Assembly: GCF_035222485.1 (NCBI RefSeq)
Contig: NC_085920.1
Span: 5,456,001-5,520,000 of the forward strand
Length of the DNA: 64,000 nucleotides
Direction: 5' to 3'
Source: Podospora pseudoanserina
Lineage: Eukaryota > Ascomycota > Sordariomycetes > Sordariales > Podosporaceae
How positions within the stretch are numbered: position 1 is the stretch's first letter; the number at the start of each line of letters is the position of its first letter. Made by a program: the position numbers and the translations under genes. Shown here in pieces: positions 9,589 through 19,280 of the stretch. The notes below the pieces were generated by a model. It was not told where the DNA came from, did no database searches, and saw only the letters and a program-made list of their open reading frames with translations.

Positions 9589-10527
9589 ATGGCCCCCCTA
9601 TCATTTGCCCTTCGAGCAGCTCTGCTCACTCTCTCCACCGTCGCCCTTCCCACCCTCACCCTCCCAGCCCCCATTGCCCAACGAGACGTAGCCCTCCATC
9701 GCTCCTCCCTAGACAGCACCTGGGACGACACCGACAGCTGGGAACCCCACGCAGGTTGGTTCTCCTACAACGAAGACGAAGACGATGACGATGATGAAGG
9801 GGACGAGTGGTGGGAAGTAAACAGTTGGGAGGAGGAGGAGGAGGAGGAGGAGGACGACGACGACGACAGCTACGATTACAGCTGCGAGTATGATGTTGAA
9901 GACTACGACTGCGAAGAATACCCCGACTACGACGAGGGGTGTGAATGGGACGAGAACGACGAAAGCGACTGGGAAAGTGACGACGATGACGACGACGATC
10001 CCACCTGGGAGGATTACTCCCTCGCTAATCTAGCAATCCAGTGGGTTCCCCCGTGTTCCCGCCACCCCCCCCTCCCCATCCATGTTTGACATAATTGTCT
10101 CCCCCAGCTCCCCACATCAAACCCTCCACTCCGGAATCGGCACAGTCTACACCCAAGACGGCCGCGTCGGCTCCTGCGGCACCTCCCACGACGACTCCGC
10201 CTTCGTCGTCGCCCTCGGAAACGACTGGATGCACCACCGGTACCAGGCCTCCGAGTGCGGCCGCCAGATCCAGGTCACCAACAAGGGGTCGCGTCACCAC
10301 GTCGGCGGCGAGGGTAACACCATCACCGTCACCGTCCAGGACACCTGCGCCAGCTGCGACGCCGGCCACGTCGACTTTAGCCATGCCGCGTGGGACGCGC
10401 TGACAGACGGGAGCCCGCCCGGGCAGGTTGATCTTGAGTGGTGAGTTTTTTTGCTCTCGGTGATGATGGAATGGGGCATGCTGACAGGAATTTAGGACTT
10501 GGCTGTAAGAGTAAATGTAGAACATAA
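9589..10527 (+). CDS. Secreted RlpA/expansin-like double-psi beta-barrel protein with hyperacidic linker
   Basis: Exon 1 is 9589-10040 and exon 2 starts at 10108 (67-nt intron, donor GTGGGT, acceptor CCCAG). A further 47-nt intron, 10441-10487 (donor GTGAGT, acceptor GACAG), probably adds exon 3, 10488-10527, giving 274 aa; without it translation stops at 10444 (262 aa). Residues 1-25 are a signal peptide. Residues about 40-145 are dominated by Asp and Glu, with runs such as DEDDDDDEGDEWW, interspersed Trp/Tyr and four Cys. The C-terminal 115 aa form a barwin-like double-psi beta-barrel: GIGTVYTQDGRVGSCGTSH, then YQASECGRQIQV, VQDTCASCDAGHVDFS and PPGQVDLEW. Such domains bind or loosen polysaccharides at the cell surface. 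Exon 1 ends at AIQ-type sequence just before the barrel. The acidic linker is unusual; its role is unknown. Confidence is high for the barrel and moderate for the last exon. Confidence 0.8.
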
Positions 10528-10977
10528 AAAAGAGGAGGACTGTGCTTACTGTTATGGGTTTTATATAAACGCATATGAGCCTGAACAGAGAGTAGATTCT
10601 GTGCTTGCCGCTGGTATTTGTTCCAAGCACGTTAAAAAACAATGCATTTACAATCCTGTCGACCATCAAAATCACCAAAAGAAAAGGCAAGCGCTTCTAT
10701 TCCATTTGATGCCTGTTGTCTATCAATGACCATAACCTCCCCCTCTTTGTCCATGTGTATAACCCAGTGCCCTTCACCAACGATGTAACCATGGAAAAAA
10801 ACATCCCCTTCCCCAACGCCAATAACTCCCAAAAGAAAAAGCAAGCGTCAACCATCCCGTTAAAGACTTGTCAAAAAAAAAGGGTATCTCGCTCTATCCA
10901 CCCATCAATATCCTCCGCTGTATGCCACTGGCCCCCAATCGAATCTACCACAGTGAGTCAGAAAAATTAAAAAGACA
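10528..10977. other. Intergenic, no gene seen
   Basis: A 450-bp interval between convergent genes. It has A-rich tracts and no recognisable coding sequence; it probably contains the two 3' untranslated regions. A TGAGTCA motif occurs near 10954. Confidence 0.4.
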
Positions 10978-11223
10978 TCACTGCCAATCCAAACTCCCCG
11001 CCTGCCACCCCATCTTCTCATTCCTCCTCGAGGCCGTCTCCCTGCTCTCCTCCTTGGCCATGCTGGCCTTGATGATCATGCACTGCTGGCACCGCTGCGC
11101 CTTGTTCGACTTGCCCGTCCGCCCGACGTCCACCGCGCCGCAGTACTTGTGTGTGATCTCGTCATCCCAGTTCTGCGGCTTTTGACCCGCCACCTTGGTC
11201 TTGGAGTCGTAGGATTTGCCCAT
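10978..11223 (-). CDS. Small conserved-looking hypothetical protein (81 aa)
   Basis: A single-exon 81-aa frame starting MGKSYDSKTKVAGQK. It is Lys/Gln-rich with WDDEITHKYCG, then AQRCQQC and a C-terminal Glu/Arg helix (AKEESRETASRRNEK), ending in LDWQ. The three Cys form a C-x(23)-C-x2-C arrangement. There is no signal peptide or membrane segment. The start is the only ATG in frame and the upstream 400 bp are pyrimidine-rich on the coding strand, which suits a leader. Family not recognised; the well-structured composition and clean start and stop make it more likely real than chance. Confidence 0.6.
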   Translation of the reverse strand: MGKSYDSKTKVAGQKPQNWDDEITHKYCGAVDVGRTGKSNKAQRCQQCMIIKASMAKEESRETASRRNEKMGWQAGSLDWQ

Positions 11224-11923
11224 TTTGTTCTGTTTCGATCCCGCGGAAAGAGGGAGGGAGGGGGTTCTTTGTTGAGATAGGGGTTGCTATGGTGGTGGCC
11301 CCAGTAAGGTAGGCGGGTTTGGGGCTCGCTGGGCTGTTGGGGAAAGGATGATATTCGAGGAAGTCGCAGGTAGAACGATGACGATGTTTTCTTCCAGTCC
11401 ACCGAGGTATGTAAATAGTCTGTGTGAGATCGTGTAGGTGTTGCTGTGAAAGCGTGGTGTTGTCGAGGAAAGGTGGTCAAAAGGAGGTCTGAATAAACAG
11501 GTGACGGCTGATAAATATAGAACCAGAAAGACCAGAAAAATCCTTCCTTTTTTGTGCGCCCGCTCGGTGTGTGCGCCTGCCACTCTGCCCAAAAGAGCCG
11601 AGTTGTGTCTGTGTGGTTGCTCCCGGTGTGGTGTGACAAAGGCGAGCACCTGCCACGTTTATGACGTCATGCTGCTCCAAGGAAGGCACTTTCAGGGTCC
11701 GGGCCAAGCAATTCGGGGTTAGGGGTAGAGGTGACTCGATTCGCCACTGCCTGTTTCTCGGTGTCGCCGTTCGGCATGTCATGAGGCTTCAGTCCACCTG
11801 ACCCATTGAGTGTGGGATGGCAGCAGGTAACAGAAATGGTTTGACATGAACAATGGCAAAAACACGGCTGTAGTAGACAGTCTACTACACAGAATAAAAA
11901 ATATGCAAAAGTGAAAGTGAATT
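11224..11923. other. Intergenic, no gene seen
   Basis: A 700-bp interval between the 81-aa gene and the tRNA. Minus-strand frames at 11287-11782 overlap one another and have random, Thr/Pro/Arg-rich translations; the part next to 11223 is probably a leader. Confidence 0.4.
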
Positions 11924-12014
11924 GGGGCCACCCGGGGATTGAACCCGGGACCTCTCGCAAGAAATGCTTTAGGGTGTACCCTAAGCGAGAATCATACCAC
12001 TAGACCAGCGGCCC
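11924..12014 (-). tRNA. tRNA-Pro (AGG) with intron
   Basis: On the minus strand the acceptor stem GGGCCGC pairs with GTGGCCC followed by discriminator C. The A-box region TGGTCTAGTGG and the T arm CCGGGTTCAATCCCCGG are intact. The anticodon stem CTCGC/GCGAG frames a loop TTAGGG...T, giving anticodon AGG at positions 34-36. A 19-nt intron follows position 37, so the gene spans 91 bp for a 72-nt mature tRNA. The tRNA decodes CCU and, with inosine at position 34, CCC and CCA. Confidence 0.92.
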
Positions 12015-12527
12015 TTTCTAATTCGATGACGCTGATCTCCAGAAACTCGTCTTATGTCGCTAGAAAAAATTTGCAACCTGTGTAACCATCTATTGGAATG
12101 CCGTGTTAGGGGAGTACTTTGAGGGATAAGGAGGAAGCATGATGAAGATAATAGTATCGTTTGATGAAATTCTGACATTTGAAGAAAATGTACCTAGCAT
12201 GTCAATGCAACGGTGGTTCCCCGAGAAGTAAGTCAAGATGGTTCAAGATAACAACGCGAAAAGTCAGGCCTCTGTTCACCTTCATTCTACAACGGTGCAC
12301 CAAGAGATTGACAACTATCACATAGCAAAATTGAACGTTGAAATGTCATCAGCCAAGTCGTATCCATTGAGGAATATTCACAAAACCCAAACTACCACTC
12401 GCAACCTCACCCCCAACTCCCATACCGATTGAAATTCACCAAAAAGCTTCTTCCTATCAACCTCCCCATTCCCTCCCCAAATTCTTGAACACTGGCAGTC
12501 CACAGAGCCACCTACCCTTCAAACCCC
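12015..12527. other. Intergenic, no gene seen
   Basis: About 510 bp between the tRNA and the stop of the next minus-strand gene. No coding signal; it contains the 3' region of the secreted-protein gene. Confidence 0.4.
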
Positions 12528-13413
12528 TTAGGCACGGCCACTAAGACGCTGAAGGGCGTCAAGCAAAGCCCGGCAAGTAGTCCCGGCACCGCAGGCGCCA
12601 CCGGCGGCTCCAGTTCCAGCACCAGCCTCAGCTCCAACGCCTGCACCAGCACCGCCAGCAGCAGCGTTATCAGGAACAAAGATGCCCCACTCGCCAACCA
12701 AGCTATCAACAGTAAGAGTAAGCTCATTCTCCTCGAGCTCAAACTCCAATTCGCCGACACCAGCACCAATGACGAATCCATTGGCCTCGGGGCAGAAGCG
12801 ACCAATCTGACCAGCGCTGATATCAAGCGTGTTGTCAGCAGTAAGAATGTAATCAATCTTCTGCAGCGTCAGCCCATCAGTGCCGCCACCAGCGATGGCG
12901 ACCTTGTACGAGACTGGCTCGAGGGCCTTGAAGCCGGGGGGAGGCGCGGCAGGGGACTTGTTCTCGGTTACGATCATGGATCTGCCTTCTTGATTTTGGA
13001 ATTCGACCTCGAAGACGCCGTTGGTCTGGGAGTTGTCAGTTTTGGTTCTGCTAGGGTCGTCATTCGGGGGGAAGGGGGATGCTTACGCCAGCAGGGAAGA
13101 GAGTATCGGTTTTGATGTTGCCACCGCCTAGTTCGACCGCCTCGCCGAACTGGGCCTCTTGCTCAACCTCGTTCTCTTCGCCTTCCTCACCGCCTTCGCC
13201 ACCGCCGGCGGCGGGAGGTGGGGTAGCAGGGACAGCTGTGGCTGTTGGAGCGGCGGTGGCAGAGACGATGGCGGAGGAAGAGACACGGGAAGCATTTCTT
13301 CCACGACGGTCAGCCGCGGAAACACCACCGTGGTTTTCACCGTTGTGAGGGGCCGGGAGGGCAGAGGCAGAGAGGGCCAGGATGGCGGAGAAGAGAGCGC
13401 AGGACAGCTTCAT
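12528..13413 (-). CDS. Secreted Ala/Ser-rich hypothetical protein, two exons
   Basis: Exon 1 is 13087-13413 and exon 2 is 12528-13025 (minus strand), joined in phase 0 across a 61-nt intron with donor GTAAGC, branch ACTGAC and acceptor CCCAG. The product is 274 aa. Residues 1-19 are a signal peptide (MKLSCALFSAILALSASAL). An Ala/Pro/Thr-rich stretch and an acidic EGGEEGEENEVEQEAQ segment follow. The conserved-looking core (about 105-225) includes FEVEFQNQEGRSMIVTEN, LQKIDYILTADNTLDISAGQIGRFCPEANGFVIG and LTVDSLVGEWGIFVPD, which suggests a beta-rich extracellular domain. The C-terminus is Gly/Ala-rich with three Cys. I do not recognise the family. It may be cell-wall associated; no GPI signal is obvious. 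Confidence 0.78.
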
Positions 13414-15976
13414 CTTGGAGGCTTTGTTGGGTGTGTGTTGTCTTGTTGTTTATGGAAAAGAAAGAAGACGTCAAGGAATGTGATCGTAGTTGCGAAGCTC
13501 GTAAGTTTTAATGAATGAATGGACCAGCCAACCAAGAAATGAAGTTGTGAGGAAAAGAGGGAAGAAAGAAGGTCGGGTTGGGGAATGGAACAACTGCTGG
13601 TGAGGCTGATGATGAAAGGAATGTCCAGGTGAAAGCCCGGTATCATGGTGGCCATACAGGCGTACTTATATTGATCCTCCCTCATGACCGAACAAGTTCC
13701 TATCGGGAAAATCTCATTAAGAGCTAAGCTGATCGAAACATCGCCAAGGGATTGACCAGATGACTTCACTGAGGAGTGATGGTTTGGCCTGCTGTCAACT
13801 GGGTTGTAAGGGTCAGTCGTGCAAGTTCAACCGAAGAAAGGGGCGGCCGCACTGCCCGGAGGCCCGCGAATGCGGAAAGATGCATGCTGGGAAAAGGGCC
13901 AAGACTCGCTCTATATGAGCAATGGACGTTTGGCGTAACATGGAGGCACTGGAAAACGAATAAGCTTTGTCACCACTCCACATGACAGAGGTCTTGAGAT
14001 GAGGCTGCCACGGTGTAATTCGCTGGTGCTGCCAAAAGCTGACCTGCAGGCAGCATGTTTAGGCTCGACTTGCCTTGGATGATGTTGCCGACCAGGGGTC
14101 GAGCTGGGGTCAACTCCACAGATCTGATACCAAGGGCGATCCACCCACACCTTTCCTCGGCGTTTTACATTGGCGCTCCTGGGCACTCCTTGGCTTTCTG
14201 AGACTCTGGTGCGGAAGAGATCCCTATCTGGGAGCGGTCAGTCAAGTGAGAGTGGTGGTGGGAGAGCTTCAGTGGTCATCTGATCCATCCGAGTTAAATT
14301 CAGCATAAGCGCTGTCTCCCTTTAAACGTGCTGCACACCCGACGTACGGGAACGCGAAGCCAAAAAAAAAAAGACCCATCGGCGTCTGTTGCTCAAGGAA
14401 AAGAGGTCAGAATGAAGCAGTTACCCTGTATTAGTGGCAATGCCCCCGGAAACGCCATACATGGCCTGATAACTGTCCAGATTAGCTAATAATGCCAATA
14501 ATGTTTCGAGTACACAGCCCCATCGGTTTGGGATCACACTGGTTGATGTGGGCATCTTGGGAGACGAGAGTGGGCGAATTGGCATTACCAATGATGGCTC
14601 ATATATTATCGCCATGAGATGATAATTTATGGACTGGGGGATAGTACGGGGTCATTAACCAGTCCAACTGGCTTCGAGGCGCAAGGGAGCATGGGAATAT
14701 CGTTGTGGCCTGTGCTTTGAGGGCCAAGAGTCGGAGATAAGGCAAGCTTTGCCAAGGCTCGGCTCGACTTTCCCCAGCGGTCTGGGCTCGACAGGCGCTG
14801 GCCCAGTGGTGATGCTGTTTTCTTGTCTCGACTTGGCTTTTGGTTGAAGTCTTGGAGACCAGCCAAGGACATGTTTTGCGGATTGTGATTCTTGGAAACA
14901 GCAAGTCGAACAAGATCAAACGGGTATTGGTCTCCGTGTGTTCATAGGAAACCGCGGGGCCAAAGCTGCAAAACAGCTAGGTACCTAGCGTAAGGTGTCT
15001 GCTCTGGGAGAGTGAGAATAGCTTCATCCGATAAGGCGCAGCCGATGGAAAATAAAACGGGACAGAAAGTTCGGGTGTCTGTGTGGTCGTAGACGTCGTA
15101 ATAGGACAGGAATGATAGGAAGTCGTCGACGAGGGAAACGGCAAGAACGGCAATGGGTCGCGTGTGCTTCATCAACGAACATTGTCATCCTGCCGATTGG
15201 GATCTGGCAGTGTTACGCCACACTAGCGCAGGGCCCTGGGCTGGAGCTGGGCCAATCGGAGGTGGCTTGTTCACAGGGGTCCCACAAGCCGACGTTTTGA
15301 CTTCTTCCCCTTTCTCCACCTCCATCCGGCTGCACAAGCCGATCACTGTCTGATCGACCTGCTGCTTTTGGCACGCAATGGCAGCCAACCTCGCACAAGG
15401 ACGCTCCAGTTCTCTCACAACTGCGGCTGGCTTGGCAATGCTGCCGTCTCACCATGCACCCCCGTCTGATACACCTTCGAGAGGGGTCATCGCTGCAACT
15501 TGCGTCTCTGGCTGAGGCAGAGGATTGGTGAACATGAGAGCCTGTGCGTTGAGAACTTCCGGATTCGGTTCCTTCTTCGTGGCCCCTTGAACTCGAACTG
15601 TATCAGCCGCGCCGAGATACCCGATTATCAGTGGTGGGTGGACTGCCCAGGGGTGAGTGTTTGGTGTTTTGAGTGCTCTCCAAGGTGATGGAGGACGCCT
15701 TATTACCTTTGCTGGGCGTCACTCGTTTCGTGAGAATTTCCCTTTTTTGCTTCCTTTCCGTCTCTTTCACTTTCCTCTTCTCACTTTTTGAAAGGGCAGC
15801 TGGTCTGCAATTGTGGCTAGCTAGTGATTGTCCCTCTTTGGATTTCCTTCTTTTGACTTTCCTTCATTAAGTGTATTCATATTTCAACGATCCTCCTCAT
15901 CGGACAGGAACCGACGACGCTGGATCGTAGACGACAGCGCTGGTATATTTCACAACGACAGCAACCAAACGGCAAG
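13414..15976. other. 2.5-kb intergenic region, no gene seen
   Basis: It lies between divergently transcribed genes. I examined both strands; open frames (for example minus 14599-14919 and minus 15185-15455) are random-looking and overlapping. From about 15720 to 15900 the plus strand is strongly pyrimidine-rich (TTTCTTCC-type), consistent with a promoter or leader of the membrane-protein gene. Confidence 0.5.
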
Positions 15977-17358
15977 ATGAGGGTTACAGGACCAAGTGAT
16001 CGCAGGAGGAACCATGCGTGGCTGGAAATGAGGAGCCGCGAGAGGCGTTGGACTCGACGACAAATCGAGGAGGAGGAAGACACCTCGGACTCGGATGGCG
16101 AAACTTCTGGGGACGACTCTGGAGACGATTCATCTGATGGCGAGGATGATGTACCGACGGTGCCCACACCAAGACCTCTCCTTCCCGTTCCCACGGTAGG
16201 GGCTGGCGCTGGGGTTAGTCTACTGCCCGTTCCCGGTACCCCCGCTCCCGTCCCTGGTGGGACATTGGGTGCCGATGAGGGCGGCGTCGATGATGGTCTG
16301 ACTTCAGAGTCTGATGGCATCGACTCTGGCGACGACGATTCGCCGGATGAGGACGAAGAGGAGGAAAATGCTGTCCCCCCATCTCCCGTCGACGGCTCTT
16401 CGTCCACATCGACATCCTCCATTGATGGTCCTGCTCCTACCGGAAGCAGCTCATCCAGCTCGCTTACGGCATCTGCGACCATCACCTCTTCCAGCACGAG
16501 TACTCAGTCTTCTAGCACCGTTACCGAGTCTGCTTCGGCATCCAGCACACCGACCATTGACGACGTTTTGACATCGGTAACCGCGGAGCCAACCTCTTTG
16601 CCACCTTTGGCACTACCCGAAGTCTCCCCAACACCCGGGACAACTGGCGGTGCTACAGTTGACCAGGAACAGCTCGGGGCATCGCCAAGCAGGATGAACG
16701 CAGGTGCGGCAGCAGGCATCATTATTGGCACGCTTGGTAGGTTCTCTGACATTTCACTTCGGTAACTAGCATCTAACCTCAGCACTCAGCCATCATTGGA
16801 TGCTTGATCGGCGCGGCTTTCTTCTGGCGCAAATGGAGGCGTGATCGCGGACAACCCTTCATGCCCGTCATTGTCCTGCCATGGAAGAAAGATAAAGACG
16901 GCTACGACTCGGATGCTGCTCTAGTACCCCCTAAAATCAATGAGAAAACCAACACGGCCATCATGGATGATCTCATGAAGGCGGCATATCAAGCCGAGAA
17001 CGGGAATGACATGGAATATTACGGAGGGTACCCACCCGACAAGAGGGAGCTCCACCCCAACATGATCGACGAAAAGGCCTATGTTGCCCTGGCTGGGCAT
17101 CTCACCCCAAGGACCCCAAAGAAGCCCGTGTCGACCTGGCTGGGCGGTATCGTGACACCCCGACAGTCTCAGGGCCCCGCGTTCCCCCCTAGTCCCATGT
17201 ATTCCGAAGCTGAAAGACGCGAGAATGAGAGACGACAAGTTGGGTCTACGATTCCCGGAACGATGGCTGTGCCCAAGCTGCAGCCCCCTCCTCCGGCCAA
17301 GGCAAGGACGACCATGACTACGGATACAACCAACACAAGTGTGAGGTGGTACGGTTAG
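15977..17358 (+). CDS. Single-pass membrane protein with acidic Ser/Thr-rich ectodomain, two exons
   Basis: Exons 15977-16736 and 16790-17358, with a 53-nt intron (donor GTAGGT, branch CTAAC, acceptor CTCAG) that splits the membrane helix. The product is 442 aa. Residues about 1-30 are very basic (RRRNHAWLEMRSRERRWTRRQ). Residues 30-150 are acidic and Ser-rich and 150-230 Ser/Thr-rich, fitting an O-glycosylated stalk. One transmembrane segment lies at about 243-267 (GAAAGIIIGTLAIIGCLIGAAFFW), followed by the stop-transfer RKWRRDR and a 175-residue cytosolic tail with Pro-rich patches. The layout resembles fungal Mid2/Wsc-like wall-stress sensors or syndecan-like proteins, but no WSC domain is present. 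No signal peptide is visible, so the true start may lie in an upstream exon I could not identify, or the basic N-terminus acts as a reverse signal. Confidence 0.75.
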
Positions 17359-17776
17359 AAGTGAAGGCTTCGAGTACTGCAGGTATGATAGTGTAGCCCG
17401 GGGTTGGCAGCAGGTGGAACAGCACGGCGTTGAAAGAAGTCCGCGTGTGAGGTGTCCTTGTTCTTTTGATCCTCGGTGTTTGCGGTTGTATATAATACTG
17501 TCTATTTGTAGATCTATACCTCAAGTCCACATACATTATCTTCCTCTACCTAGTCCAGTCATGCACATTAAGTTGCGGTCGTGGTTGCGGTGAAGACCGA
17601 CCTTCTCCTTCAAGGTGAGTTCCCCGCATCCCCGCCTTTTTTGAGCTGGTACGTCATTGACAGTTTCGCACTCCAATCTTCCCCAAAACTTACCAGCGCA
17701 GCTTTCATCTCATCTTTCACATCTCATCCCTCTCAGCCACTCACACGCTTACTCGCGACCACAAAACGTAGTGGAA
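17359..17776. other. Short intergenic and leader interval
   Basis: A 418-bp interval with no gene. From about 17660 it is pyrimidine-rich and is probably the leader of the GST gene. Confidence 0.4.
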
Positions 17777-18628
17777 ATGGCTCCCCAACAAGTTGACACA
17801 ACCATCTCCCCCTTCGCTACAGGCCCGGCTCTCGTCCTTACGAAACAGCACTCGGCTGACCACCCTCTAAAACTTTACGCGGGCTGGTTCTGCCCCTTTG
17901 TCCAACGAGCCTGGATCACTCTCCAAGAAAAGGAGATCGACTACCAATACATCGAGATCAACCCCTACCACAAATCCCCCGAGTTCCTCGCCCTCAACCC
18001 CCGCGGTCTCATCCCCACGCTTGTCCTACCTCCCGGTGAAGAGGGGAAACAGCGGGTGCTGTACGAAAGCGTGATTGTTTGCGAGTATTTGGACGAACAG
18101 TACAACTCTGGGACGAAGCTCCTGCCATGGGACCCCTACGAGAGGGCGAGGGCGAGGTTGTGGGTGAATTTTGTGGAGAAGAAATTGGTGGCGGGGTGGT
18201 ATAGGTTTATGCAGCATACGCCTGATAAGCCTTATAGTCTTGAGGGGGTGAGGAAGGAGTTTTTGGAGAATTTGAGGACTTTTGTGAGGGAGATGGATGA
18301 GGAGGGGGAGGGGTGGTTTAGTGAAGGAGGTTTTGGGTTGGTGGATGTGAGCTTTTTGCCTTGGGCGGGGAGGTTGTGGTTGATTGATCATTATAAGGAG
18401 GGCGGGGTGGGCATTCCGAAGAGGGAGGAGCGGGAGGGGTTGGAGGAGGGAGAGAGGAAGGTTTGGGAGAGGTGGGAGAGGTGGTATGAGGCTATTATGG
18501 GGAGGGAAACGGTCAAGGGGACTTGGAGTGAGAGAGAGGAGTATATTGGGGTGTATAAGAGGTATGCGGAGGATCAGACGGGGAGTGAGGTTGGGAAGGC
18601 TACGAGGGAGGGGAGGGCGTTGCCTTAG
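17777..18628 (+). CDS. Omega-class glutathione S-transferase
   Basis: An intronless 283-aa protein. The N-terminal thioredoxin-like domain has LKLYAGWFCPFVQRAW; C39 in the CPF motif is the nucleophile typical of omega-class GSTs, which act as thioltransferases and dehydroascorbate reductases rather than Tyr/Ser GSTs. The cis-Pro and glutathione gamma-Glu site follows (NPRGLIPTLV, then LYESVIVCEYLDEQY with the E-S pair). The helical C-terminal domain spans about 115-260 and contains GLVDVSFLPWAGRL. The end is Glu/Arg-rich. The ATG at 17777 follows GTGGAA and is preferred to an in-frame alternative start 120 bp upstream. Cytosolic. From mid-gene the codons shift strongly to G-ending ones (for example runs of AGG and GAG), as in the sirtuin gene downstream. 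Confidence 0.92.
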   Translation: MAPQQVDTTISPFATGPALVLTKQHSADHPLKLYAGWFCPFVQRAWITLQEKEIDYQYIEINPYHKSPEFLALNPRGLIPTLVLPPGEEGKQRVLYESVIVCEYLDEQYNSGTKLLPWDPYERARARLWVNFVEKKLVAGWYRFMQHTPDKPYSLEGVRKEFLENLRTFVREMDEEGEGWFSEGGFGLVDVSFLPWAGRLWLIDHYKEGGVGIPKREEREGLEEGERKVWERWERWYEAIMGRETVKGTWSEREEYIGVYKRYAEDQTGSEVGKATREGRALP

Positions 18629-19280
18629 AGAGTTCAAATTATTTGGCCAATCTTGATTTTCAACTTGGCTTTACTGCTTCATAGCTGTCTTACGTTGTCT
18701 TGAGGAACCACTGAAAATCGTTGAGAATGAGAGGATGGAGCGCAAGGCACCATAACCCTAACCCTCAAGATGCTGTCTTCCCCACAACGGCTATCTCCAA
18801 TCTTTTACGAGATAAGCACTCACCTCACCTCGGTGATGATGTAACCCGGCGAGCCACCAAAGGATCGTCTGGTGAAGGCAGCCATTTTCATCAACCCAGC
18901 CCCTTTTATGATCCTTGCGCCTTCTTTGACGCCCGCTACATATACTGTCTCAAGTCCTCGCGTCATATATACTCACTCACCCTCGTTCACCAAACAAAAC
19001 TCTCCCCCTTCCCATCACTTTCCCCTCATTCGTCCGGCGCCATCACCGCCGCCACTCATCGCCCAAAATAGGCCGCCACTCACATCAGAACCGGCCTCGC
19101 GCCACAAACAACCACAGCACCAAAGGGCCACGTTTCGACGACGACGAGGACGATTTCGACCACTTCGACGATTCTTACGCCGGGTCTAACGATTTCTCAG
19201 TCCAAGGCAAGTCGGCCCGTCATCAACCAAAACCCAAAAAGAAGAAAAAGAAAGGCGGCGGCAGGAGAAACAAAGGCAAA
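18629..19280. other. Intergenic and leader of the sirtuin gene
   Basis: About 650 bp. From 18930 to 19280 the frame of the sirtuin is open without an ATG, and from about 19130 it would encode an acidic then poly-Lys stretch (see findings). A short CCCTAACCCT motif near 18758 is telomere-like but only one and a half units long. Confidence 0.45.

Noticed and set aside
18751-18766. Telomere-like CCCTAACCCT
   Set aside because: Only one and a half repeat units; not an interstitial telomere tract.
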